Made by a program: the position numbers and the translations under genes. 64,000 bases of DNA from Herminiimonas sp. (lineage in GTDB: Bacteria; Pseudomonadota; Gammaproteobacteria; Burkholderiales; Burkholderiaceae), in NCBI RefSeq assembly GCF_030655415.1, contig NZ_JAURVN010000014.1, positions 310,001-374,000 of the forward strand, read 5' to 3'. Position 1 is the stretch's first letter, and each line of letters opens with the position of its first letter. Positions 42,745 to 50,771 of this stretch are shown piece by piece. The notes under the pieces were generated by a model that ran no database searches, was not told where the DNA came from, and saw only the letters and a program-made list of their open reading frames with translations.

Positions 42745-44237
42745 GGTTGCTTACCTCGCGTGTTTTGCGTTTGCGATGATGTCGCGGCGGCAGATGATTC
42801 AACTTGTTCGGGGCTGTAACCACCGCCCAATGCCAACATCAGTGCGGCGTGGCTTTCCATCATGCGTGCGGTGATCTGCGCTTGCTGCTGTTGTTGGGTT
42901 AATAAAGCGACTTCGCTATTCAGCAGCACCAGGAAGTCTGTCATGCCCGCTGCGAAACCTTTGCTAGCCAGCATGCGCGCTCTACCGGCGGTGGCCAATG
43001 CGCCATCGTTCAGATTTTTTTGCTGCTGCAAGGATTGCGCAACGATCAAGGTACTGGCGACGTTTTCCAAAGCATGGATCAATGTGCCGTTATAGCTCTC
43101 TACCGCGATATCGTATTCAGCAGTATGCGCGCCCAGGTTGCTACGCAGGCGGCCGCCATCAAATATCGGCAAAGAAATCGCAGGACCGATGCCCCGTATC
43201 GCCGATTCACTATTCAGAAATCGACTGAAGCCTATAGATTGAAAACCGACGAACGCCATCAAATTAATATTCGGATAGAAAGACGCTTTGGCGACTTCAA
43301 TCTTCTTGGCGGCGACTTCAACACCCCAGCGTCGTGCGGCAACATCTGGGCGACGACCAATCAAATCCGCAGGTAATGAAGTTGGTAATTGCAGCCATGT
43401 ATTACTGTTGAGCGCCAAAGTTGGAAGCGCAATCTTTTCACCCGCTGCCCGACCTTTGCCAGTCAAGGCAGCGAGTTGATTGCGTAAGAGCGTAATCGAT
43501 TCTTCATGCTGTTCTATCTGCATATGCAAAGGCGGTACTGCGGCTTCGAGTTGTGTGACATCGACCTCAGTGGCCAGACCTGCAGCAAGGCGCTGACGCA
43601 TTACATGCAAGGATTTTTCGCGATGTGAAAGCGTATCTTCCACAATGTCTTTCAATGCAAACTGCAATGAAAGCTGCACATAGCTGCGCACGATATTGTT
43701 TTCCAACGCGAGCCGCGCCATCTGCGATTCGGCAGCCGCGACTTTGACTTCATCCAGCGCTGCCGCCAACGCCTGACGCTGCTTGCCCCACAAATCAAGG
43801 TCATAAGTGGCCTCTACCGCAACTCGGTTGTACCAGGCGTAGTTGCCCGCTTCTGGCGGTGGAATGAAATCGTGTTCGGAGAAAAGTTGGCGTGTCATCG
43901 AGGTCGATGCACCCACTGTAGGCAAGGTTGCCGATTCGGCCATGCCAGCAAACGCCTGCGCCTGACGTACGCGTGCTTCTGCGATATGCAGACTTGGATT
44001 ATCTGCAAGCGCGGTCGCAATCAGCATGTCAAGTTGCGGATCCCCGTAAGCGTGCCACCATTCGAGTTGCGGCCATTGCGCGGCGATGGCCGCGCTGGAA
44101 CTTGCCAACTGTTTGCCGCCATCCAGCGTATTTGCATCCATCTGGCGTGATTGCGGCTTGATGTTGCCCATGTCGGCACATGCGCCAAGCAGCGCGGTTA
44201 TGCAAGTTAGAGCAAGCCATGTTATCTTTTTCATCAT
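42741..44237 (-). CDS. RND-type outer-membrane lipoprotein channel (NodT family)
   Basis: A 498-residue TolC-like outer-membrane factor. The lipobox LLGAC gives an acylated Cys (about residue 20). WWHAYGDPQLDMLIATALAD begins the first OEP repeat and AKASFYPNINLMAFVGFQSI the second; heptad-like helices make up the periplasmic tunnel. It is first in the operon nodT-marR-FUSC-DUF1656-HlyD and completes a tripartite exporter. The start is ATGATG at 44237; the ribosome-site region contains a GGATTC repeat described separately. Confidence 0.9.
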   Translation of the reverse strand: MMKKITWLALTCITALLGACADMGNIKPQSRQMDANTLDGGKQLASSSAAIAAQWPQLEWWHAYGDPQLDMLIATALADNPSLHIAEARVRQAQAFAGMAESATLPTVGASTSMTRQLFSEHDFIPPPEAGNYAWYNRVAVEATYDLDLWGKQRQALAAALDEVKVAAAESQMARLALENNIVRSYVQLSLQFALKDIVEDTLSHREKSLHVMRQRLAAGLATEVDVTQLEAAVPPLHMQIEQHEESITLLRNQLAALTGKGRAAGEKIALPTLALNSNTWLQLPTSLPADLIGRRPDVAARRWGVEVAAKKIEVAKASFYPNINLMAFVGFQSIGFSRFLNSESAIRGIGPAISLPIFDGGRLRSNLGAHTAEYDIAVESYNGTLIHALENVASTLIVAQSLQQQKNLNDGALATAGRARMLASKGFAAGMTDFLVLLNSEVALLTQQQQQAQITARMMESHAALMLALGGGYSPEQVESSAAATSSQTQNTRGKQP

Positions 44238-44248
44238 GATGCATAAGC

Positions 44249-44266
44249 GAATCCGAATCCGAATCC
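44249..44266 (-). repeat. Three tandem hexamers (GAATCC) before the NodT start
   Basis: GAATCC is repeated three times in a row, 11 bp upstream of the ATG. On the gene strand this reads GGATTC three times, so the repeat supplies the only purine-rich ribosome-site-like bases. A change of copy number would alter spacing without a frameshift. Confidence 0.7.
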
Positions 44267-44491
44267 GAAAGTAACGATGAATCTATTTTACTCCGATATA
44301 GTTTACTAATGAATTATATTTTTACGAAGGATGTACTTATTGCAAAAATGAAAATATGAATTGGTGCGTCCAATACTTGATCGCCTGGATCAAGCATAGT
44401 CTTGCAGTCAGCTAAAGCCCGCCCGAAAATACGAGGAATAGTTGCGACATCGCCGCGTATCAGCGGCGACATTATTGAGTGACAGACTCGC

Positions 44492-45391
44492 TTAACGACG
44501 TGAGGAAACCACAATCCCGCCGACGATCAGCACGAACGCAAACGCATGATAAAGATGCGGCACTTCGCCCAGGAAGGCCGACGACATGATCGCCGCAAAC
44601 AGAGGAGTCAAATTGCTAAAGAAACCTGCGACGGTCGGTCCGACGCGTTGCACGCCCAGCCCCCAGCAACGCAAGGCGATAATCGCCGGGCCGATGGCGA
44701 CGAAAGCCAAAGCAGCAATCAGCGGCCAGCCCCAGGTAATGCTTGGCGCGCCTATGCCCCATTCCGCAGCGGCAAACGCGCCCGACCACACCGCGCCGAA
44801 TGCAACTTGCGCCAGCAAAAAAGCAATCCAGTTGGATCTGATTTCCACCGGATCTTTCGGCAAGGTCAGCAACCAACTGTAAAACGACCAAACGATCGCC
44901 GCCAATATCATCAAAATATCGCCAGGCACCAGACGCAATGCCAGCAGCTGACGCAGCTCGCCACGACTCAACACCAGCAACACGCCGGCAATCGACATGG
45001 CAGCACCAATCGCCTGCTTGAACGACACACGCACACCGAAAAACAATGAACCTATCATCAGCATCCAGACCGGCATGCTGGCCGCGACCAAGGTGACGTT
45101 GATAGGCGATGAAGTTTTTAAAGCGAGGTATTGCAAAGAGTTATACAGCCCGACGCCGAGCAAGCCCAGCAAGGCGAAGCGTCGCCAATGCGTCCACATT
45201 GCGCTATCGCGACGAAATATCCAGGTCGCGAACGGCAGCAAAATCAATGCGGCAATCGACCAGCGGAAAAAATTCAAGGTAATCGGCGGCACCAATCCGT
45301 TGACCGATCGGCCGACGATTGCATTACCAGCCCACATCAATGGAGCAATCGTGAGTAACAGTGCGGTCGATGGCGTTATTTTTTGATTCAT
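44492..45391 (-). CDS. EamA/DMT-family transporter
   Basis: A 299-residue inner-membrane carrier with ten helices in two EamA repeats. APLMWAGNAIVGRSVNGLVP begins repeat 1; SIAGVLLVLSRGELRQLLAL ends it. Members export amino acids, metabolites or drugs; the substrate is unknown. It lies 254 bp upstream of the nodT operon in the same direction. The long spacer upstream (45392-45804) holds two FNR-like boxes and a SoxR-type promoter pointing at this gene, which suggests stress-controlled export. Confidence 0.85.
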   Translation of the reverse strand: MNQKITPSTALLLTIAPLMWAGNAIVGRSVNGLVPPITLNFFRWSIAALILLPFATWIFRRDSAMWTHWRRFALLGLLGVGLYNSLQYLALKTSSPINVTLVAASMPVWMLMIGSLFFGVRVSFKQAIGAAMSIAGVLLVLSRGELRQLLALRLVPGDILMILAAIVWSFYSWLLTLPKDPVEIRSNWIAFLLAQVAFGAVWSGAFAAAEWGIGAPSITWGWPLIAALAFVAIGPAIIALRCWGLGVQRVGPTVAGFFSNLTPLFAAIMSSAFLGEVPHLYHAFAFVLIVGGIVVSSRR

Positions 45392-45520
45392 TTACAAGGG
45401 TCGATTACAAACTGGCGATGGATTACATCACAAAACCGTGAGAAAACTGCTGAGGAAATATTCAGCAACGAAGGATACTTGATATGACTGACAACGTCCT
45501 GACTGAGCAATTGTCGAGCA

Positions 45521-45558
45521 TTGATAAAAATCATTGAACATGATTTGACTTGAATCAA
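45521..45558. promoter_or_regulatory. Two FNR/ANR-like boxes
   Basis: TTGATAAAAATCAT (45521-45534) and TTGACTTGAATCAA (45545-45558) each match TTGAT-N4-ATCAA at 9 of 10 positions, 24 bp centre to centre. They lie about 136 bp upstream of the EamA start and 250 bp upstream of the ABC gene. Which gene they serve is unclear. Confidence 0.45.
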
Positions 45559-45639
45559 AGTCTTGCTCTATCACTGAATACATACTCAGCTATCGTCTGC
45601 AAAGCATGATCGTAACAATATTACGGTTACCTGGAATGC

Positions 45640-45670
45640 ATCTTAAAACCTCAACCCAAGTTAAGGTCAA
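45640..45670 (-). promoter_or_regulatory. Second SoxR-type promoter, pointing left
   Basis: On the reverse strand TTGACC (45665-45670), a 19-bp spacer and TAAGAT (45640-45645) enclose CCTTAACTTGGGTTGAGG. This differs from the box at soxR only in the two central bases (AA to GG). Direction and spacing point toward the EamA gene, whose start is 250 bp on; divergent control of the ABC operon is also possible. Apart from this site and the FNR-like boxes I see no gene in 45392-45804. Confidence 0.7.
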
Positions 45671-45804
45671 GCGAGATTTCATCAACATTGATCACGAAGA
45701 AGAACATCAGAGATTACTGGTTATAAGAGCAACTGACGCAGTTAAAAGCGCCAGAACACCATACGCACTACAATCTATGCCATCGGATTTTAAGCGGGGC
45801 TAAT

Positions 45805-46731
45805 TTGCAATCCATCATTTCGGTCAGAAATCTGACCAAACAATATGCATCCGGTTTTCAGGCGTTAAAAGGAATCGACCTCGACATACGTCGCGGCGAG
45901 ATCTTCGCCCTGCTCGGCCCTAACGGCGCCGGCAAAACCACGTTGATCAACATCATCTGCGGCATCGCCAATCCCAGCACAGGGACGGTACACGCTGACG
46001 GTCATGACATCATTAACGACTACCGTGCAGCACGAGCCAAAATCGGTTTGGTGCCACAAGAACTTTCCACCGATGCGTTTGAGACCGTGTGGGCTACAGT
46101 CAATTTCAGTCGCGGCATTTTCGGCAAGCCACGCGATCACGCGCACGTCGAAAAAGTCTTGCGCTCGCTGTCGTTGTGGGACAAAAAAGACTCCAAGATT
46201 TTTGCATTATCAGGCGGCATGAAGCGTCGCGTGATGATCGCCAAAGCGCTGTCACACGAACCGCAAATTCTGTTTCTAGATGAGCCAACCGCCGGTGTGG
46301 ACGTTGAGTTGCGCCGCGATATGTGGGAAATGGTGCGTGGTCTGCGCGAAAGCGGCGTCACCATCATCCTCACCACGCACTACATTGAAGAAGCCGAAGA
46401 AATGGCGGATCGCATAGGCGTGATTCGTAAAGGCGAAATTATTCTGGTTGAAGAAAAAGCCGTCTTGATGGCCAAGCTCGGCAAGAAACAATTACGCCTG
46501 CATCTGCAACGTCCGCTGTTAGTCATTCCGCAAGAGCTCTCAACATATCAACTGGAACTGACACCAGACGGCAACGAATTGATTTACACCTTCGATGCAC
46601 AAAGCGAACAAACCGGCATCGCCGAACTGCTGAAGAAGCTGGGCGAACACGGTATCGACTTCAAGGATCTGCAATCCAGCCAAAGTTCGCTGGAAGAGAT
46701 CTTCGTTAGTTTGGTTCATAGCAAAGATTAA
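45805..46731 (+). CDS. ABC-2 type exporter ATP-binding protein (YadG-like)
   Basis: A 308-residue ABC ATPase. Walker A is GPNGAGKTT, the Q-loop is near LVPQELS, the signature is LSGGMKRR, Walker B is [12 protein letters not shown] and the switch His is in [13 protein letters not shown]-terminal extension (about residues 215-308) is usual for the drug/polysaccharide exporter class. It starts with TTG at 45805 with a G-rich stretch (GCGGGGC) upstream; no ATG is usable. The permease follows 23 bp on. The substrate is unknown. Of the two upstream sites, only the SoxR-like one lies within 170 bp. Confidence 0.88.
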   Translation: MQSIISVRNLTKQYASGFQALKGIDLDIRRGEIFALLGPNGAGKTTLINIICGIANPSTGTVHADGHDIINDYRAARAKIGLVPQELSTDAFETVWATVNFSRGIFGKPRDHAHVEKVLRSLSLWDKKDSKIFALSGGMKRRVMIAKALSHEPQILFLDEPTAGVDVELRRDMWEMVRGLRESGVTIILTTHYIEEAEEMADRIGVIRKGEIILVEEKAVLMAKLGKKQLRLHLQRPLLVIPQELSTYQLELTPDGNELIYTFDAQSEQTGIAELLKKLGEHGIDFKDLQSSQSSLEEIFVSLVHSKD

Positions 46732-46754
46732 CAGCAAAGATTAAGAAGACAACC

Positions 46755-47516
46755 ATGAACCTATACGCAATCCGCGCCATCTATCATTTTGAACTGGCAC
46801 GCACCTGGCGCACGCTAATGCAAAGTATCGCCGCGCCGGTCATCTCAACCTCGCTTTATTTTGTTGTGTTCGGCGCTGCTATTGGTGCGCGCATGGTGGA
46901 AGTCAACGGTGTCAGCTATGGCGCATTCATTGTGCCTGGCCTGATCATGATGGCGCTGATGACTGAGAGTATTTCCAACGCATCCTTCGGCATCTTCATG
47001 CCCAAGTACGCTGGCACCATTTATGAAATTTTATCCGCGCCCATCTCATATGTAGAAATCGTCATCGGTTACGTAGGCGCAGCCGCGACCAAATCCATCA
47101 TCCTCGGCGTGCTGATCCTGGCGACCGCGCGACTGTTCGTCACATTCGAGATCGCTCATCCATTCTGGATGCTGACCTTCCTGATTTTGACGGCAGTGAC
47201 GTTCAGCTTGTTCGGCTTCATCATTGGCATCTGGGCGACCGGCTTTGAGAAATTGCAGATCATTCCCATGTTGATCGTGACGCCGCTGGCTTTCCTGGGT
47301 GGCAGTTTTTACTCGATCAGCATGTTGCCGTCGGTATGGCAAAAGATCGCGCTGGTGAATCCTGTGGTGTATTTGATCAGTGGATTTCGCTGGAGTTTTT
47401 ATGGCGTGTCGGACGTCAGTGTGGTCATCAGCATGGCGATGACATTGGTATTTTTGAGCTTGTGCCTGTTTGCAGTCTGGTACATTTTCAAAACTGGTTA
47501 TCGCTTGAAGGTCTAA
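46755..47516 (+). CDS. ABC-2 type permease (YadH-like)
   Basis: A 253-residue inner-membrane permease with six helices, the partner of the ATPase gene just upstream. [20 protein letters not shown] and [20 protein letters not shown] are conserved ABC-2 stretches; [20 protein letters not shown] is the second conserved membrane loop. It probably dimerises and exports a hydrophobic or amphipathic compound; the substrate is unknown. The next gene starts 164 bp on and is unrelated. Confidence 0.88.
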   Translation: MNLYAIRAIYHFELARTWRTLMQSIAAPVISTSLYFVVFGAAIGARMVEVNGVSYGAFIVPGLIMMALMTESISNASFGIFMPKYAGTIYEILSAPISYVEIVIGYVGAAATKSIILGVLILATARLFVTFEIAHPFWMLTFLILTAVTFSLFGFIIGIWATGFEKLQIIPMLIVTPLAFLGGSFYSISMLPSVWQKIALVNPVVYLISGFRWSFYGVSDVSVVISMAMTLVFLSLCLFAVWYIFKTGYRLKV

Positions 47517-47680
47517 CAGCGAGCGCACAACTGCGGCAGAGAGGAACTGCCCATGTTGACGTTGGGTAAAATATGAAGCAAGCTATCACCGCAAGTTTGC
47601 GTAGTTAATTGGCATCAAGCTGACGTCAAACTTACTCGAACGCGACGCCACTCTTATTCATTCTTTTTCGAAAATATAAA

Positions 47681-48091
47681 ATGAAAAAAATCACCTTACT
47701 TTTCCTGACCTTGCTTTCATCTTCCGCATTCGCGCAGCAAGTTGATCCTTGCATAGGCAAAGGTTCAGCGCAGGAAATGGGTGCATGCGTAAAAGCCGAA
47801 TACAAAAAATCCAGTGACAAACTTGACGCTACCTACAAAGCACTCGACGCGCAAATGCCAAGCAAGGATATTGATGGCATTCCTTATCCAGCGGTCAAAA
47901 AGCAAATGAAGGTTGCGCAACAAGCGTGGAGTGGATTTGTAGAACAGGACTGCAAAACCATCAGCGTCTACAACACCGGCAGCGCGCTGAAAGAAGTTGA
48001 GTACTACAGCTGCTTGCGCTTGCACACCGAAACGCGCAATCAGGAATTGGCTCAATTCCTGGACAACAGAAAAAAATCGAAAACAAAATAA
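47681..48091 (+). CDS. LprI-like (DUF1311) exported protein
   Basis: A 136-residue periplasmic protein with a signal peptide ending SSAFAQQ (about residue 19). Four cysteines in the mature part (PCIGKG, GACVKAE, DCKTIS, YYSCLRL) would form two disulfides, as in DUF1311/lysozyme-inhibitor LprI proteins. The last conserved stretch is EYYSCLRLHTETRNQELAQF. The function is inferred from the family: lysozyme inhibition or an unknown envelope role. It is transcribed alone and convergent with the next gene. Confidence 0.75.
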   Translation: MKKITLLFLTLLSSSAFAQQVDPCIGKGSAQEMGACVKAEYKKSSDKLDATYKALDAQMPSKDIDGIPYPAVKKQMKVAQQAWSGFVEQDCKTISVYNTGSALKEVEYYSCLRLHTETRNQELAQFLDNRKKSKTK

Positions 48092-48137
48092 GAAGCTACA
48101 TCCCGCGACGCAGGCATGAAGATTACGCTAGCTAGAA

Positions 48138-48572
48138 TCAGCGATCCTTCATGCCAGCTCGCATACTGCCGTACGGATCGTCGATGATGTAACGCCACGA
48201 TCCATCTTCCTGCTTCCGCAAGACTTCCAGCGTATCCACATTCGTTTGCACCAATTGCCCATCAGGCTTGGTGAACGCTAGTTCAGCTTTCATACGATTA
48301 GTTGCCAGCGTGCCGTCGCCACTCAAGGTGGCTTTGATAAATGCAATAGTGAACTTCGGCTTCAAGGCAATGACGCCCGCATTGTTTTCACGTATCGCTT
48401 CCAGCCCTGTCATTACTTCGCCTGACTTCTTGAACAAGACGGCGCTGGTTTCATACAAGGCAACCGACAATTCGATGTCGCCAGATTCAAGTGCGGCAAC
48501 CAGCACGCGGCTACAATCTTCCGGTGTACGCACCAGCTTGTTGAGCTCAGCATTCATATTTTTACCTGGCAC
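48138..48572 (-). CDS. SnoaL-like/DUF4440 (NTF2-fold) protein
   Basis: A 144-residue small protein with the cone-shaped NTF2-like fold. LVAALESGDIELSVALYETS and VMTGLEAIRENNAGVIALKP are typical of DUF4440/SnoaL-like proteins, whose members are ketosteroid-isomerase relatives or unknown; DTLEVLRKQEDGSWRYIID is the last strand pair. It starts with GTG at 48572 with GGAGG 6 nt upstream. A 9-bp inverted repeat (48113-48155) overlaps the end of the gene. Confidence 0.7.
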   Translation of the reverse strand: MPGKNMNAELNKLVRTPEDCSRVLVAALESGDIELSVALYETSAVLFKKSGEVMTGLEAIRENNAGVIALKPKFTIAFIKATLSGDGTLATNRMKAELAFTKPDGQLVQTNVDTLEVLRKQEDGSWRYIIDDPYGSMRAGMKDR

Positions 48573-48706
48573 GAGTGGCCTCCGAATAAGTAATGTTCAA
48601 ATAATTAATGCAGACAAAATAATTGTCTGCATTAATTTTGCCATGAATGAATTCTACGCATGCACTTGCGGCACTAATCTTCGTCATCGTTTGCTATTTA
48701 TTTACG

Positions 48707-48898
48707 CTAGTACATTTGGATGGCGCGCCTGTCGAATGTTGAATGCGCATACGTACCACTAGGCGCAACGTTGGCAATATAGGTTTTATGTTTGCAGACG
48801 GAACAGATGAAGTAAGTTCCTTTGGAATCATTCAAGCATGTGGTCGTCGCCTTTTGAGTAACACACATACATTTTTCGTTTTGGCATTGGTATGACAT
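48707..48898 (-). CDS. Small Cys-rich protein (zinc-ribbon-like, 63 aa)
   Basis: A short protein beginning MSYQCQNEKCMCVTQKATTT, with further CxxC in FICSVCKHKTYI, giving five or six cysteines in a pattern like a zinc ribbon. I choose the ATG at 48898 because AAGGAT lies 6 nt upstream; a longer frame to 48961 would run through a perfect inverted repeat. No family is recognised. The hairpin close upstream of the ribosome site may control its expression. Confidence 0.55.
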   Translation of the reverse strand: MSYQCQNEKCMCVTQKATTTCLNDSKGTYFICSVCKHKTYIANVAPSGTYAHSTFDRRAIQMY

Positions 48899-48910
48899 CG
48901 CGCTATCCTT

Positions 48911-48934
48911 CACAGAATGAATCTTCATTCTGTG
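48911..48934. promoter_or_regulatory. 11-bp-arm inverted repeat upstream of the Cys-rich gene
   Basis: CACAGAATGAA (48911-48921) and TTCATTCTGTG (48924-48934) are perfect arms around a 2-nt centre, 13 bp upstream of the ATG. It may be an operator or a leader hairpin next to the ribosome site. Confidence 0.55.
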
Positions 48935-49191
48935 CTCATGAGATCTCACGTCAGCTTTCACCAGAGACTGTTACAACTTAGGGAATACCATGCACTGAGG
49001 AAATGTTGTTTAAATAAGCATCAGTTCTAAAGTAATGCGCCAGACGAAGCGCTATCTTTCGCTTCAAAAGCGGTAAGGTCTTCCACAAAAATCTAGTCGA
49101 CAAGATAAAATTCGTACGTCTTGCGTAGAATCTTTTCCATCATTGAAAAACATTCTGCTCCCTTGCTCTTCATTCTACTTTTGCTAACAAC

Positions 49192-49506
49192 ATGAAACAC
49201 GTAACACCACAAGAAGACACCGTCCTCCAGCGTTACGAATGGATAGACGATAGCGGTCTGATCGGCTTTGTGGATTACTACGTCTTTGATGAGGTGTGCA
49301 TGATCATGCACACGGAAGTCTTACCTGCGCTTGCAGGTCGAGGATTAGGTTCACAACTTGCAGGAAAAATGATTGAACACGCCGAAGAATCAGAAAAAAA
49401 CATCGTACCTATCTGCGGATTTTTTGCGCAATATCTACGTAGAAATTCGCAACATCATGCTTTGGTCACACTCGAAACTCGGCGCATTTTTAATATAGCT
49501 GCATAG
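49192..49506 (+). CDS. GNAT-type N-acetyltransferase (YjdJ/NATD1-like)
   Basis: A 104-residue mini-GNAT protein. DYYVFDEVCMIMHTEVLPAL followed by GRGLGSQLAGKMIEHAEESE contains the acetyl-CoA pyrophosphate loop (RGLGSQLAGK) of the NATD1/YjdJ family; NIVPICGFFAQYLRRN is its conserved end. The substrate is unknown. No ribosome site is clear. It lies alone between two short non-coding stretches. Confidence 0.75.
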   Translation: MKHVTPQEDTVLQRYEWIDDSGLIGFVDYYVFDEVCMIMHTEVLPALAGRGLGSQLAGKMIEHAEESEKNIVPICGFFAQYLRRNSQHHALVTLETRRIFNIAA

Positions 49507-49603
49507 GCTAATTCAAAAAAGTCGGGCGAAAAGTATTGAGCTTTTCACCCCACTATTTCAATCGGCATCTCTTTGCAAAAACTCAGCGCCGCAAGCTAAC
49601 TGG

Positions 49604-49623
49604 ATTCCCGCCTACGCGGGAAT
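49604..49623. repeat. REP-like intergenic inverted repeat
   Basis: ATTCCCGC, a 4-nt loop and GCGGGAAT form an 8-bp perfect stem inside the wider GGATTCCCGC...GCGGGAATGACC form common as dispersed repeats in Proteobacteria. It is the only copy I found in the window. It lies 9 bp after the stop of the reverse enone reductase gene and may also act as a weak terminator. Confidence 0.6.
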
Positions 49624-49631
49624 GACCAGCA

Positions 49632-50684
49632 TCAAGCCAGCGCTGGATAATCCGTATAGCCTTGTGCACCGCCGCCGTAGAATGTTTCTGCATGTTGTGG
49701 ATTCAGTTCCGCATCCTTGTGCAAACGTGCCGGCAAATCCGGGTTAGCGATAAAAACACGACCAAATGCAGCTGCGTCAGCTTCGCTTGCCAGCACAGCC
49801 TGCTCGGCAGATTCTTTCGACAAACCATCGTTGACGATGTACACACCACTGAACAGTTTCTTCAATTGTGGACCAAGACGATCGGCGCCGAGCACTTCGC
49901 GGATGCAGACGAAAGCGATGCCGCGACGGTCCAGTTCCTTCATCACATAACCAAAAGTGGCGAGTGGATTGCTGTCGCTGATTGAGTGCGATGCGCCACG
50001 TGGCGACAAGTGAAGACCGACACGATCTTTGCCCCAGACGTCTACACACGCGTCTATCACTTCCAGTAACAGACGTGCGCGATTTTCAATCGAACCACCG
50101 TATGCATCGGTGCGCTTGTTGGTACTGTCTTGCAAAAATTGATCGAGCAAATAACCGTTCGCACCGTGAACTTCGACGCCATCAAAGCCAGCAAGTTTGG
50201 CATTCTCTGCACCCTTGCGATAAGCCGCGACCACGCCTGGGATTTCCGCCAGATCGAGTGCACGCGGTACGACATATTCTTTCTTCGGACGCACCAAACT
50301 GACATGCCCTTCCGCCGCGATTGGGCTAGGCGCAACAGGCAACTCGCCATTCAAATAGAGTGGATCGGAAATGCGACCTACATGCCATAACTGCAGATAA
50401 ATACGACCACCAGCCTTGTGTACGGCATCGGTTACCAGCTTCCAACCTGCGACCTGTTCTTCGGACCAGATGCCTGGTGAATCAGGATAGCCCACGCCTT
50501 GTGGAGTGACAGAAGTGGCTTCGCTGAGAATCATTCCAGCTGATGCGCGTTGCGCGTAATACTCGGCCATCAGTGCATTCGGCACGCGGCCTTCGCTGGA
50601 ACGCAGACGTGTCAACGGTGCCATGAAAACGCGATTAGGTAATTCAAGATCACCAACTTTGATAGGTGTAAAAAGTGTAGTCAT
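49632..50684 (-). CDS. Old Yellow Enzyme family alkene reductase (NemA-like)
   Basis: A 350-residue FMN-containing ene-reductase that uses NAD(P)H to reduce activated C=C bonds, nitro compounds or N-ethylmaleimide. MTTLFTPIKVGDLELPNRVF is the N-terminal signature; LQLWHVGRIS and EVHGANGYLLDQF carry the substrate-binding His173 and Asn176, and Tyr178 follows. It is last in the operon arsR-MFS-OYE, with 87 bp to the MFS gene. A role in detoxifying electrophiles is inferred from that setting. Confidence 0.9.
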   Translation of the reverse strand: MTTLFTPIKVGDLELPNRVFMAPLTRLRSSEGRVPNALMAEYYAQRASAGMILSEATSVTPQGVGYPDSPGIWSEEQVAGWKLVTDAVHKAGGRIYLQLWHVGRISDPLYLNGELPVAPSPIAAEGHVSLVRPKKEYVVPRALDLAEIPGVVAAYRKGAENAKLAGFDGVEVHGANGYLLDQFLQDSTNKRTDAYGGSIENRARLLLEVIDACVDVWGKDRVGLHLSPRGASHSISDSNPLATFGYVMKELDRRGIAFVCIREVLGADRLGPQLKKLFSGVYIVNDGLSKESAEQAVLASEADAAAFGRVFIANPDLPARLHKDAELNPQHAETFYGGGAQGYTDYPALA

Positions 50685-50771
50685 GACATGCTTTCTTCAG
50701 AATTGGGAAAAAACTGCTTTTACTTCTACTCAATACTTAATATCTATACTTTGCAATTTCTATACTTCAGT

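Noticed and set aside
45484..45537. 17-codon frame (MTDNVLTEQL...) with AAGGA upstream
   Set aside because: Too short to support; it overlaps an FNR-like box and has no conservation evidence.
45606..45803. 65-residue frame before the ABC ATPase gene
   Set aside because: It runs through the SoxR-type promoter, has no ribosome site and no recognisable protein features; likely non-coding.
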